DNA of 64,000 nt from Frankia nepalensis (lineage in GTDB: Bacteria > Actinomycetota > Actinomycetes > Frankiales > Frankiaceae), in the NCBI RefSeq assembly GCF_016786325.1, contig NZ_JADWYU010000145.1, forward strand, positions 27,464 through 91,463. Direction: 5' to 3'. How positions within the stretch are numbered: position 1 is the first letter of the stretch; every line of letters starts with the position of its first letter. Below, one piece after another: positions 43,601-52,800 of the stretch. Position numbers and translations under genes: made by a program. The notes beneath the pieces are model-generated. The model saw only the letters and a program-made list of their open reading frames with translations, was not told the DNA's origin and did no database searches.

Positions 43601-44738
43601 CGACCTGCTCGGCCAGGCACTCCTCGCGGCCACCACGATCGACCAGCCAGAAGACACAGCGCGCGCGCTGACCCGGCTGGCGACCGAACTGCCCGCCGAC
43701 GAGCGCGCGCCGGTCCTCGCCGAGGCGCTGACAGCCGCCGCCGCGGTCGAGAGACCGGACTACCAGGCACGCGCGCTGACCGCGCTGGCGCCACTGCTGC
43801 CCGCCGGACAGCGTCGGACGGCCCTCGCTCAGGCCCTGACCGCCGCCAGCGCCTGCCAGTCGGAGGACCAGGCGTCGACGTTGCGGGCGTTGGCGCCCCA
43901 CCTGCCCGCCGACCTGCTCGAAACCGCCTGGACCCTGGCCACCGACATCTGGGAACGACAGGATCAGGTGCGGGCGATGGCCGGGCTGGCGCCGTACCTG
44001 CCCGCCGCGCGGCGCGCACGGATCGTCGCCGGGACGCTGAACGCCGTCCGCGCCCTCATGCCGTTCAGCCAGGCCGAGGCCCTGACCAGTCTCGCGCCGT
44101 CGCTGCCCACCGCGCGGCGTCGATCGCTTCTCGCGCGGGCGCTGAAAGCCCTCGCCGCGTTCCCCTCCTGGCTGGCCGCCCGGTCACTGGACAACCCCAT
44201 CACGGCGACCGACTGGTCGACCGAACGGGCCGACATGATCGAGCGTCTCGCGCCGCAGCTCCCGGCCGGTCTGATCGAGGAGGCGTTGCGGGTGGCCACC
44301 GCGATCAAAGATCCGCTCGCCCGCGCACGAGCAGTGGCCGTCCTGGCGGCGCGGCTGCCCGCCGATCGGCGCGTCTCAGTCCTCACCGAGCAGTTGGAGG
44401 CCGTGGCCGCCGTCAGGTGGCCGGCTTCCCGGGCACGCGCCCTGGCCACGCTGGCGCCGCACCTTCCGGCCCTCCAGCTCCAGCCGGCCCTCACCGAAAC
44501 GCTGGAAGCCGCCGCCCGCGAGGAGGCGGACGAACAGTCGCGGGCATTGGCCGTGCTCGCGCCGTATCTCCCGGCCGACCAGCGTGGGACGGCGGTCGCG
44601 CAGGCACTCGAGCTGGCCGCCCAGTCCGGCAGGTCGACGGTCGTCCTCGTCCTGCCGGCGGTACTCGGCACCGACCGCGCCGAAACGCGAACAGCGGTCG
44701 TCTCCGCGCTGCTCCGCGCGCGGCGCTGGTGGCCCTAG
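40680..44738 (+). CDS. STAND (NB-ARC) NTPase with N-terminal adaptor-like domain and ~21 solenoid repeats
   Basis: 1352 residues. Residues 1-82 form a small helical domain (LSPAEIAEFADVFADP ... GLREALFAEAARLFPGN) in the style of the effector-associated domains described for bacterial STAND immune proteins. The NTPase follows: P-loop GGAGKST at 137-143, Walker B LIVLDD at 210-215, sensor TSR at 236-238, GGLVLALAL at 287-295 in place of GLPLA, and LHD at 408-410 for MHD. From ~585 to the end there are about 21 alpha-helical repeats of 32 or 35-36 residues with the pattern A..LAP.LP..(L/R)...AL. Such proteins sense a trigger through the repeats and activate an effector through the adaptor domain. 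No effector gene is adjacent. Confidence 0.88.
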   Translation: MDVLSPAEIAEFADVFADPGAARRLLVAAGLGAGRHPSWQAPDAYAFWTDVSLLIAHGIRPGLREALFAEAARLFPGNRVFTGRAGGGPPRSRMQPAWELLPSLPPRHVARDADLAALRALLADPVAGQVVGVWAMGGAGKSTVATALVHDLAVRAMFPDGIVWAQVGPTPDLIGLLGHVLAAFGDLARIGDVTDGARRLRTLLAGARCLIVLDDVWDIAVVEAFQPPAGVRVLVTSRSRQTWYADAGGHELAMADEDVSRRVLAAHAGCGPEELPPVTGEIVQRCGGLVLALALVGSMVRLGIRWDSAAQRLRRTDLDKLAARFAGYPHPNLLAALDASVLALPAAEADRFRELAVFQHRGPVPLAAVILLWQRTAGLDPLDAEDLLNLLARRSLVRAQPATATVTLHDLLFDYIRATLDRPVAGLHRLLASALVERWGGLPDLPGLRDPYDDADRYGLAALVAHLLAAGDPDTIDAVLAAERRGPAGRAESTWYGAHEDLGRTGDYLVAVRAAWADARTRQAGGDPAALARQATYALILGSVTSLADNIPATLLVRLVETGLWAPIRALAYAQATSEPHGRAAALTALADHLPVDLRHLAHAQAFTAATSIDRPDARVRALIVLASQFPDTWREDAVTAALAAATDIESSADRARAFVALAPLLPAEGRARVLTQALEAAAAVGALSDQAAILATLAPMLPPDLLGQALDAATAITYSPARAEAWAGLVPYLPAGQRQQLIAQALDALIAEGSLVTGAAWLRLAPLLADDQLGKALVTATALLRGSGRTDVLIVLTARLSPDERRSVLARALTTADALVQPDHRAEALAGLAPHLPTNQRRPVLTDALAAAAAIGYKPTRAAVLAALAPLLPTDLLDRALVVARTVDPTDVAKILAALAPRVPADRRRPVLAEALEAAITLHYLGDRADAVARLAPQLPADLLGQALTAATTIREPHLSGQLVARLAPCLPADLLGQALLAATTIDQPEDTARALTRLATELPADERAPVLAEALTAAAAVERPDYQARALTALAPLLPAGQRRTALAQALTAASACQSEDQASTLRALAPHLPADLLETAWTLATDIWERQDQVRAMAGLAPYLPAARRARIVAGTLNAVRALMPFSQAEALTSLAPSLPTARRRSLLARALKALAAFPSWLAARSLDNPITATDWSTERADMIERLAPQLPAGLIEEALRVATAIKDPLARARAVAVLAARLPADRRVSVLTEQLEAVAAVRWPASRARALATLAPHLPALQLQPALTETLEAAAREEADEQSRALAVLAPYLPADQRGTAVAQALELAAQSGRSTVVLVLPAVLGTDRAETRTAVVSALLRARRWWP

Positions 44739-44809
44739 CGGCAAGCCGCCGACGGCGGATCATGACATCGGTCTGCGCGGCGGCCCGGCGCCCTTATCGG
44801 ATGGGCACG

Positions 44810-46009
44810 CTATCGGATGAAGGCGGGCAGGGTCTCCCAGCCGCGGACGGTGGCGGTTGACGCGAGCTTGGCGTTCTCGGTGTCGATGTCCCATTCGGGA
44901 AAACGCCGCAGGATCTCCTCGAGCGCGACCCGGCCCTCGACGCGGGCGAGCGAGGCGCCCAGGCAGAAGTGGGCTCCGTGGCCGAACGACAGCGACGGTC
45001 CTGCGGCCCGGTGAATGTTGAAGCTGTCGCCGTCGGGACGATGGCGTTCGTCCCGGTTGGCCGAACCCACCAGAAGGCTGATCGCGGCCCCTTCGGGCAC
45101 GGGAGTGCCGTGGAACTCGGTGTCCCGAGCCACGTAGCGGGCCACGTTGCTGGCTGGCGGCTCGAAGCGCAGGATCTCCTCGATCGCCCGGGGAATGAGC
45201 GAACGGTCTCGAACCAGGTCGGCGCGCTGGTCGGGATGATCGGCGAGGAGCTTGCCCGCCCACCCGATCAGCCGCGTGGTGGTCTCGCTCCCCGCGCCCG
45301 CGATGACCGCGACGTAGGTCAGGACCTCCTCGCGGCTCAGCCGCCGCGACACCCCCGACTCATCCACGAACTCGGCGTTGAGCAGGTCGGTCATGAGATC
45401 GTCCGACGGATGCTTCGCGCGCCAGTCGATGTACTCCGCGAACATGTCCGCGCCGATGTCCAGGCGCCCGCCGAAGCTCATCTTCGCGCCGGGCTTGGTG
45501 CGAAGGTTCGCGTCCGCGGTCTCGCGGACCGCGTCCTGGTCCTGAAGCGGGATGCCCAGCAGCATGCCGATGACCCGCACCGGCATCTGCGCACCGAGGT
45601 CGGCGATGAAGTCGAAGCGGTCCGCCCCTGTCAACGGGTCCAGGGAGGCGGCGCAGTATTCCCGCACCTGGGGCTCGAGCGCGTTCATCCTCCGCGGGGT
45701 GAACACCCGCGAGAGAAGATTGCGGTAGACCGTGTGGCGAGGCGGGTCCTCGAAGATCAGTGTCCCTGGCGGCAGCTGAACATTGGCCTTGATCAGCTCT
45801 AATATGGCGCCTCGCCCCGAGGTGAACGTCTCCTTGTCGTGCAGGCCGCGCTCGACGTCGTCGTAGCGGCTGACGGCGAAGAAGTCGTGGCGCTCGTTGT
45901 AGTAGAGCGGCGCCTCGTCGCGAAGTCGGCGAAACGTCGGGTAGGGGTCGGCGTAGATGTCGACGTCCCAGGGGTCCCAGTACACCTGGTCACGATCAGT
46001 AGCCATCAT
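44810..46009 (-). CDS. Cytochrome P450
   Basis: 399 residues. The haem-binding loop LSFGHGAHFCLGASLARVEG near residue 340 holds the axial cysteine. The I-helix reads VIAGAGSETTTRLIGWAG and the ExxR-like segment is in RAIEEILRFEPPASNVAR. It is a soluble class I bacterial P450; the substrate is unknown and no ferredoxin gene lies beside it. ATG 46009 is favoured because GGAAGG lies six bases upstream. Divergent from a TetR gene with a palindrome in between. Confidence 0.92.
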   Translation of the reverse strand: MMATDRDQVYWDPWDVDIYADPYPTFRRLRDEAPLYYNERHDFFAVSRYDDVERGLHDKETFTSGRGAILELIKANVQLPPGTLIFEDPPRHTVYRNLLSRVFTPRRMNALEPQVREYCAASLDPLTGADRFDFIADLGAQMPVRVIGMLLGIPLQDQDAVRETADANLRTKPGAKMSFGGRLDIGADMFAEYIDWRAKHPSDDLMTDLLNAEFVDESGVSRRLSREEVLTYVAVIAGAGSETTTRLIGWAGKLLADHPDQRADLVRDRSLIPRAIEEILRFEPPASNVARYVARDTEFHGTPVPEGAAISLLVGSANRDERHRPDGDSFNIHRAAGPSLSFGHGAHFCLGASLARVEGRVALEEILRRFPEWDIDTENAKLASTATVRGWETLPAFIR

Positions 46010-46031
46010 GCGCACCCTTCCGCGAGGTTCG

Positions 46032-46048
46032 CGTCATAAGCTATGACG
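46032..46048. promoter_or_regulatory. Palindrome between P450 and TetR genes
   Basis: CGTCATA at 46032-46038 and TATGACG at 46042-46048 are perfect inverted copies around AGC, 23 bases upstream of the P450 start. The site is well placed to be the operator for the divergent TetR regulator. Confidence 0.6.
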
Positions 46049-46175
46049 TGAACATTGATAGCGTGCGCCTCCGGCAGTCGCAAGAGATGCGGGGCCCCGG
46101 GTCCGCGGCTCCGCCGGGGCCGTGACCATGGACCGGACGTCGTCGCGCGGAGCGCCGGAGCGTGCTGTGCGGCGG

Positions 46176-46217
46176 CTCTGGCCACCACGTCGGCGACTCT
46201 GGCCACCATGTCGACGG
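46176..46217 (+). repeat. Two direct copies of a 21-base unit
   Basis: CTCTGGCCACCACGTCGGCGA at 46176-46196 (21 bases) is followed directly by a copy with three differences at 46197-46217. The second copy contains the ATG at 46208 used here as the TetR start, so the true start may depend on this duplication. Confidence 0.8.
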
Positions 46218-46921
46218 CGCGTTCCGACCACCTGGCGCGCGCGGGTCTCCCCCGACCTGCCGTAGCCTTGCCGAATGGCCGATATTCGCAGGTCCCCGAA
46301 CTGGAGGCGACGCTGAGCGAACCAGGCGCCATCCGGCCGCGCTATGACAGCCCGCTGCGACGTGAGCGGGCCGCCGCGACGCGCGCCCGCATCGTGGCCT
46401 CGGGTGCCGAGATCCTGCACGGTATGCCGATCTGGAACTGGCGGGCCCTGACGGTACGGGCGGCGGCGGAGCGGGCGGGGGTCTCCGAGCGCACGGTGTA
46501 CCGCCACTTTGCCACAGAACGTGACCTGCGCGAGGCGGTCATGGCGAAGCTGGAAAGCGAATCGGGTGTCAACGTCGAGGACCTGACTCTCAGCGGCATC
46601 CGGAAGAAGGCCGAGCGCCGCTTCGGCTACGTCGCCTCGTTCCCCCTCCAGGAACGAATGGAACGAGATCCGACGGTCGCCGCCGCCAACGAACGACAGC
46701 GCGCCGCGCTCATGGCGGCGCTCGGCCCCGAAACCGACGGCTGGCCCGACGAGGCCCGCGCCATGGTCGCGGCGGTGTTCGACGTGTTGGGAAGCGTCGT
46801 TTCCTACGAGCGCGCGGTGATGGACTGGAACCTGCCGGCCGATCGCGCGATCGCCGCGCTCAGCTGGGCGATAGCCCTCGTCGAGGACGCCGTCAGGGCC
46901 GGCCAGCACCCCGAACAGTAG
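46208..46921 (+). CDS. TetR family regulator, paralogue of the one at 63013
   Basis: 237 residues from ATG 46208; TTG 46268 is an alternative. The DNA-binding domain is YDSPLRRERAAATRARIVASGAEILHG, then TVRAAAERAGVSERTVYRHFATERDLREAVM. It shares the YDSPxRRERA opening and the whole helix-turn-helix pattern with the regulator at the right end of the window. The C-terminal domain differs but keeps ERQRAALMAAL and similar positions. Divergent from the P450, its likely target. Confidence 0.88.
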   Translation: MSTARSDHLARAGLPRPAVALPNGRYSQVPELEATLSEPGAIRPRYDSPLRRERAAATRARIVASGAEILHGMPIWNWRALTVRAAAERAGVSERTVYRHFATERDLREAVMAKLESESGVNVEDLTLSGIRKKAERRFGYVASFPLQERMERDPTVAAANERQRAALMAALGPETDGWPDEARAMVAAVFDVLGSVVSYERAVMDWNLPADRAIAALSWAIALVEDAVRAGQHPEQ

Positions 46922-47061
46922 TCCGACCAGGACCGCGGTCCCGCCAGTCGCGAAAAGGTTCACGTCGCCGACGGGCGCGCCGCTCGCAAGGAATCCGCCA
47001 CGAACCACCAGGCAAGATCCAGCGGCGAGGATCGCGCCGACAGGCGGCGCGGCCCTCGCGG

Positions 47062-47895
47062 TCAGACCTGGCAGCAGGCGGCGCGCAGACGTGACCAGTT
47101 CTCGCGGGTGGCGTCGTCGCTGGGGAAGAACGACTCCAACCGAAGCTCCTGCGCCGTGACGTCGATCGGCGTGCCGATCGTGGACACCACGGAGAACAGG
47201 TTGAGCGGTACGCCGTCCACCTCGAACCGCACGTCGACCACCGGCGCGGCCTCCAGCCCCGCGCCCGGGGCGGCGAGCAGCGCGGCGACGTCGGACCTGG
47301 CGCGCAGCCCGCGCACCAGCTCAGCGGTCCGGTCGTCCAGAACGCCGCCCACAGCCTCGCGACGCGCCCGTTCCAGAAGATGCGGGACGACGCTGTCCCA
47401 GTTCCGGACCGCCCGCCGGACCGGCCCAGGCCCGATGACCATCTCGAGCACGTTGGCCGGCTCGGGCATCGGTTCGGGCGCGCACAACCGCCCGAACAAC
47501 AACTGAGCACCCTGGTTGGCCCGCAGCACGTCCCAGCTTCGGTTCAGCACCACGGCGGGCAGCGGATCATGCTGCTCGAGCATCGCCGTCAGTGCCGCGC
47601 TCACCTGGCGCAGCTGCGGGCTGTCGAGCGGCTCGCCGGCGTACGACGGCGCGTAGCCACCCGCCAGCAGCAGCACGTTGCGGTCGCGCAGCGGAACGTC
47701 GAGCGTGCGGGCCAGCCGCTCGATCATCTGGCGGCTGGGCCGGGCCCGCCCGCTCTCGACGAAGCTCACATAGCGCGGAGTGCTCCCGGCCGCGGACGCC
47801 AGGTCGAGCTGGCTGAGCCGGCGAAGGCGCCGCCAGTGCCGCAGCTGGTCGCCGAGCGCCGAACCAGGCGACGACGCGGAGCCCACCATCACCAT
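47062..47895 (-). CDS. XRE family regulator with MmyB-like ligand-binding domain
   Basis: 277 residues. The N-terminal helix-turn-helix is DQLRHWRRLRRLSQLDLASAAG with STPRYVSFVESGRARPSRQM. The C-terminal ~170 residues are the PAS-like MmyB domain (LPAVVLNRSWDVLRANQGAQLLFG, then VRFEVDGVPLNLFSVVSTIGTP), which may bind fatty acids or other ligands. ATG 47895. Divergent from the carboxymuconolactone-decarboxylase-like gene, a common pairing of regulator with small oxidoreductase. Confidence 0.9.
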   Translation of the reverse strand: MVMVGSASSPGSALGDQLRHWRRLRRLSQLDLASAAGSTPRYVSFVESGRARPSRQMIERLARTLDVPLRDRNVLLLAGGYAPSYAGEPLDSPQLRQVSAALTAMLEQHDPLPAVVLNRSWDVLRANQGAQLLFGRLCAPEPMPEPANVLEMVIGPGPVRRAVRNWDSVVPHLLERARREAVGGVLDDRTAELVRGLRARSDVAALLAAPGAGLEAAPVVDVRFEVDGVPLNLFSVVSTIGTPIDVTAQELRLESFFPSDDATRENWSRLRAACCQV

Positions 47896-48019
47896 GGCCA
47901 GGACGCTATCCGGTCGCCGGCTTCGCATCCCTTCCCTGCCAGGGAATCGCGCCGCCTCCCGCGGTCCGGGCAGGCTGCGGGCGGCCGCCGACCGTCGGCG
48001 GCATCGAGAAGAGGCCACG

Positions 48020-48562
48020 ATGAAGCTCACCGTCCACACCGCCGAATCCGCCCCGGCCGAGGCCGCGGCGCTGCTGCGCGGCATCGCCGACGACCTCGGC
48101 GTCGTCCCCAACCTGGCCGCCGCGATGGCCACCTCCCCGGCGCTGCTCGCCGGGTTCGACGGGCTGCGCCGCGCCCTCGGGACAGCCCGGCTCCCCCGGC
48201 AGGAACGCGAGGTGGCCGGCCTCGCCGTCGGCGTCGCCGTCGACAACGCCTACGGCGTCGCCTTCCACTCGACGATGCTGGACCAACTCGGCGTCGGCGC
48301 CTCGGACGTGGACGCGATGCGTGCCGGGCGGGAGCCAGCCCAGCCACGCGCCGCCGCCGTGTACGCGCTCGCCCGTTCCCTCGCGCTCGGACGCGGCAAG
48401 GTCGACGACGCGGTCCTCGACCGCGCGGCGGCGGCCGGCCTCGACGACACCCAGATCCTCGACGTCGTCCTCGAATGCGCGCTCGCGAGCCTGGTCGGCC
48501 TCGTCGACAACCTCGCCGACCGGGTCGAACTGGACGGCTTCCTGCTCGCCCGAGCTCTCTAG
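48020..48562 (+). CDS. Carboxymuconolactone decarboxylase-like (AhpD-fold) protein without the CxxC pair
   Basis: 180 residues. APAEAAALLRGIADDLGVVPNLAAAMATSPALLAGF and RLPRQEREVAGLAVGVAVDNAYGVAFHS show the AhpD/CMD helical fold. The two cysteines that make the peroxidase site (xCxxCH in AhpD) are replaced by AYGVAFHS, so it is not a normal thiol peroxidase. ATG 48020 with GAGG upstream. Likely under control of the divergent XRE/MmyB gene. Convergent with the LamG gene; only 15 bases separate the stops. Confidence 0.85.
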   Translation: MKLTVHTAESAPAEAAALLRGIADDLGVVPNLAAAMATSPALLAGFDGLRRALGTARLPRQEREVAGLAVGVAVDNAYGVAFHSTMLDQLGVGASDVDAMRAGREPAQPRAAAVYALARSLALGRGKVDDAVLDRAAAAGLDDTQILDVVLECALASLVGLVDNLADRVELDGFLLARAL

Positions 48563-48577
48563 CGGCGGTTACCGGCC

Positions 48578-49870
48578 CTACGGCCGGCGCTGGCCGCGCA
48601 CGTCGGTCACGGCGCCGCCGGGGGGCTGATAGGTGCCCTGCAGGACCGGGCCGGCCGTCTGCGGGGTCGGCCAGAAACGCGGGTCCTGCCCCGTCGGCTG
48701 GAACGTGACGGTGCCCGCGCCGGCGGCGACCGCCCCGTCCGCGGGCCAGGTCAGCGACGTGTCGCGCAGGACCGCTCCCGACACCACCCGGTCGTTGAGG
48801 GCGGTCGTTCCGTCGGGAAACAGGCAGAGCGTGCCGAGCGCGGACCAGGCGCCGGCAGTCCCGCGCACCGTCAGGTCGTACGCCCCGACGTAGGGACTCA
48901 CCGGGTTCGTCGGCGCGATCGCCGGAGGCCCCGCGACGGTCGTGACCGTGCCGGCGATCCTCGTGGCGTTGCGGGTCGCCGAGAGGTCGACGGGCCGGCC
49001 GAACTCGCCGCTCCACCGGCCGACGAGTCCCGCGGTGCCGGCGGGAACCCGCGTCCACATCGACTGCCTGATCTGGGTGGCGGACCGGGCGCCGTTCCAC
49101 AGGCGTACCTCGGCGACCTGCCCGGTCAGCGCCCGGAACTGCTCCTGGGACTGTTCCGTCGTGCCGACGGTCAGGCTCAGGCTGTTGTTGACGTTCAGCG
49201 GCGGAGCCGCGTTGCCGTTCGTGGTCGCGCCCACCTGCTGCCCGTCGACGTAGAGGACCAGGGAGGTGCCCGACCGCACCGCCGCGACGTGGTGCCACTG
49301 GCCGTCGAGGACGGCGGACGACGGCGTCGTGATCTCGAAGAAGCCGAAGCCGCTGTCGGTGGCGAACTTCAGCGAGCCGCCGGGCCGCGCCACGACGAGG
49401 AACCCGCCGTTGCCCGCCCCGCCCGCTGTCCCCTTCCGCGCGACGACGGTGCCGGGGCCGGTGGCGCGCAGGGCCGCCTCGACGGTGAAGTCGCCGGCGC
49501 CGAAGTTGTACGCGGCGGCGGGGTTCGCCGCCAGGTAGCCGGCGCCGGAGACGGCGAAGGCCGTGTTCGACGGCGGCGCCGTGACCGGCGGCGGCGGGAA
49601 CACCGCGTCGACGGCGGCGCGCACCGCGTCGGGCTGGTAGCGGTTGGTCCCGGTCAGCACGGCCGTCAGCGCCGCCGCGTCCAGCGTCGGCGCGACGCGC
49701 CGGTCGCACAGGACGCGGGCGAGCTCCGTCGCGGTCAGGGACGGGTAGACGGACGCGTCGAGCAGCGCATTGGCGATCACCTGCGGGGTGAACCCGGCGG
49801 CGGCCAGCGCGGCCGCGACGTTCAGCGCGGCGGGGACGTTCGCCGGGGCGGGGGCGGTCGGAGTCGTCAT
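48578..49870 (-). CDS. LamG-domain protein, last gene of the giant-protein operon
   Basis: 430 residues. Residues ~10-95 are a helical module (AALAAAGFTPQVIANALL, SLTATELARVLC, LDAAALTAVLTGTNRYQPD) similar in pattern to the C-terminus of the giant protein. Residues ~105-275 are a LamG/concanavalin-like domain (YNFGAGDFTVEAALRATG, GQWHHVAAVRSGTSLVLYV, VAEVRLWNGARSATQIRQSM), which usually binds glycans. Residues ~300-430 form a second beta-rich domain (YVGAYDLTVRGTAGAWSALG). No signal peptide is seen. ATG overlaps the giant-gene stop (ATGA), so the two are translationally coupled. Confidence 0.85.
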   Translation of the reverse strand: MTTPTAPAPANVPAALNVAAALAAAGFTPQVIANALLDASVYPSLTATELARVLCDRRVAPTLDAAALTAVLTGTNRYQPDAVRAAVDAVFPPPPVTAPPSNTAFAVSGAGYLAANPAAAYNFGAGDFTVEAALRATGPGTVVARKGTAGGAGNGGFLVVARPGGSLKFATDSGFGFFEITTPSSAVLDGQWHHVAAVRSGTSLVLYVDGQQVGATTNGNAAPPLNVNNSLSLTVGTTEQSQEQFRALTGQVAEVRLWNGARSATQIRQSMWTRVPAGTAGLVGRWSGEFGRPVDLSATRNATRIAGTVTTVAGPPAIAPTNPVSPYVGAYDLTVRGTAGAWSALGTLCLFPDGTTALNDRVVSGAVLRDTSLTWPADGAVAAGAGTVTFQPTGQDPRFWPTPQTAGPVLQGTYQPPGGAVTDVRGQRRP

Positions 49871-52800
49871 CGGTACAGCTCCCGGATCTGTGCTGCCTCG
49901 GTCATGATCGGGGTGAGCGTCGACGTGGTCAGCTCGGGGAAGCAGGCGAGCAGGGTCGCCTGCACGTCGGCGTCGGTGTGCCCCACGATCAGCAGGGCCG
50001 CGCCGAGGACCGCTGGCCGGGCGAGCCCGACGCCGTCGGCCCGGGCGAGCGCGTACGCGGACCGGCGCGGGTGGAGCCCGGCGAACGACGTCCTGCGCCG
50101 GCGCGCCGCCTCCGGCAGCGAGCAGGGCTCGCCCCGGACCGCGTCGCGCGCGGCGGTGACGGCGGGGTCCTGCGCGGCGGCGAGCGCGCTCGCGATGTCC
50201 GCCGCGCTGGCGGTCGGGATCGCCTGGCGCGTCCTTGTCGCGACCTGGTCGGGCGGCACGCCGGTGTCGGCGAGCGCCCAGGCCAGCAGGAACGCCGAGG
50301 CGGGTTGCCCGGTGTAGGCGGCCGTCAGCGCGTTCGCCTGGTCGGTGGCGCCGGCCGCCGGGTCGATCGCGCGCAGCCGGGCGCCCGCCACGGGCGGGCT
50401 CACCAGCCGCGCGATCGACGCGACGTAGCTCGTCGCCCGCGCGGCGGCGGGTTCCTCGTACGCGTACTTCAACGCGACGGCGACCAGCGTCGCCCGCTCG
50501 TCCGGGGTGAGCGACGCGAGCGCGGGGGCCTGGGCGATGACGTTGCCGGTCACGACCGGGGGCACCTTCAGCGCCGCCAGGGCGCGGGCGAGGGCGACGG
50601 CGCGGTCCGCGCGGACCATCCCGGCCGACACGGTGAAGGCCGCCTGCCCGAGCGGCAGGAGTTCGGCCGCCGTCCGGGTCGGCGTCGCGCCGAGGCCCTG
50701 GCCGGCGACCAGGAGCGCGGCGGCGAGACCGAGCTGGGCGTTCGCGGAGCCGAAGTAGTTCGTCAGCAGCGGCACGACGGTGCCGGACGCCGTCAGCGCC
50801 GGCGCGGCCGGCGCGACGATCCCGCGCGGCAGCGTCGCCGGGTCGCGGATCGCCGCGAGCAGCGGCGGGGTGATCGCCGTGGAGTCGAGGCCGTCGTAGG
50901 CGGAGCGCAGCGCGGCCGCCACCGCGACGGTGTCGGTGAGCACGTCGAACAGGCGCGACGCCATGGCGCGGTCGGCGACGGTGTCGGCCCACAGCGCCGC
51001 CGTCCCGAACAGGAAGCCGCGGGTCCGGCCCACGCCGAAGTCGGTGCCCGCCGCGGTGCCGGCCGCGATCGCGCCGAAGGACAGGGTGACCGCGCCGCCG
51101 CGGGTCAGCGCGCTCACGCGGTACCGGGTCGCGTCGCGCAGCCCGGGTGCCCGCGGCAGCGAACGGATGATCTCGACGGCGGCGACGGTGGCGCCCGCGC
51201 CGCCGGCCCCGAGCGTGACCGTCGCGCCGGGCGGCACGTCGACCGGCGCGACGCCGGTGGGCGTCGTCACCAGCGCGCGCAGCACGCCGTCGTCGGGCCC
51301 GGCCGGGGTCGGCGCGGCGGTCAGGTCGTTGCGCAGCGACAGCGACCAGCCGGGCGCGGTGTCGTAGACGATGGTCGCCCGCGTGCTCCAGGCGCCGACC
51401 GCGTCCGGCCGCCTGGCCCGGATCCGGACGCCGTAGGTCGTGCCGGCGGCGTAGGGCCGCCCGGCCGGGGCGGGCAGCGTCAGCGTGACCGGCGCGCTCG
51501 CGGCGCCGGCCGGCCCGGTCACGGTCGTCACCGGGGTGACGGTCGTCACCGCCACGGCCGTCACCTCGGCGAGGTACTCCGCGGCGTTCGCGACGGACGG
51601 GAAGGTCACCGTGAGCGCGCCGCCGGCCGCGCGCACGACGAGGCCCGCCGGGGCGGGCATCGTGAGCGCGGTCGCGGCGGCCGGGGCGCTCCAGTCCGCC
51701 GGGATGTCGCCGCCGAGGGGACGGACCCGCGCCGAGTAGGCACCCTCGCGGGGGTCGTCGAGGGGGACGCTCACGGTCCCGGCGCGCACGTCGGTCCGCG
51801 TCGCGATCGACGCTCCGGCCGGGTCGACGAAGGCGACCTCGTACGCGGCGCCCGCGACGGCGGCCCAGGTGGCGACGAGGGATCCGGCGCTGTAGGCGAG
51901 CGTGGCGCCCGGGGTCGGGGCCTTGGTCAGGCTCGCCGGGGCCCAGGCGCTCTGCTGGTCGCCGCGGACGGCGCGCGCCTGGCCGACGTAGGTGCCGACC
52001 GGCAGCGACGTGGCCGCGGCCTGGTGGACCAGCCGCAGCGGGCGATCCGCGAGCCCCAGCGACGCGGTGCGCAGGATCGCCCCGGTCGGCGACCGCAGTT
52101 CGGCCTCGTAGCCACCCGCGTAGCTGGCGGGCGACCAGTCCAGGGTGAAGGCGCCGTTCGCGTAGGTGAACCCGGTGACCACGGGAACGGCCGGCGTCGG
52201 GGTCGGCGTCGGCTGGCCACCTCCGCCGCCGTTACCGCCGCCGTTACCGCCGCCTCCACCGCCGCCTCCGCCACCGCCACCGCCACCGCCACCGCCGCCA
52301 CCGCCACCGCCAACGGCCGCGGCGATGGCCGCCGCCGCGGCGGCCACGGCCGCGGCGGCGCCCGCCGCGGCACTTGTCGCGGCGGCCATAGCGGTCGCGG
52401 CGGCGTCGGCCGCGGCCGTGACCGCGGCGTCGACGAGGCCCTTGCACAGCAGCGTGGCGGCGTAGGCGGCCGCCTGCTCGCCGAAGACGATGCCGGCGAA
52501 CGCGGCGATCTTCTCCGGGCTTCGCAGGAGCTGGAGGACGAGGTCACCCGAGGCGCGGGCGATGCCCGCCGCCAGCGCCTCCGGCAGGTCGGCGTAGCGG
52601 GTCGAGCTCGGGATCCGCACCTCGAAGGCCGGGAACGCGACCGTGACGAACGGCGTGCTCTGCCCGACCAGCGACAGCGCGTAGCTGCCCGTGAGGGAGA
52701 AGACCAGGTCGCCGCCGTCGGAGCGGACGTCCGGGTCCATCGACCACGCACTGGTGAACGCCCGCTGGGCGACGAAGTTCACCAGGGCCCCGCAGCCGTC

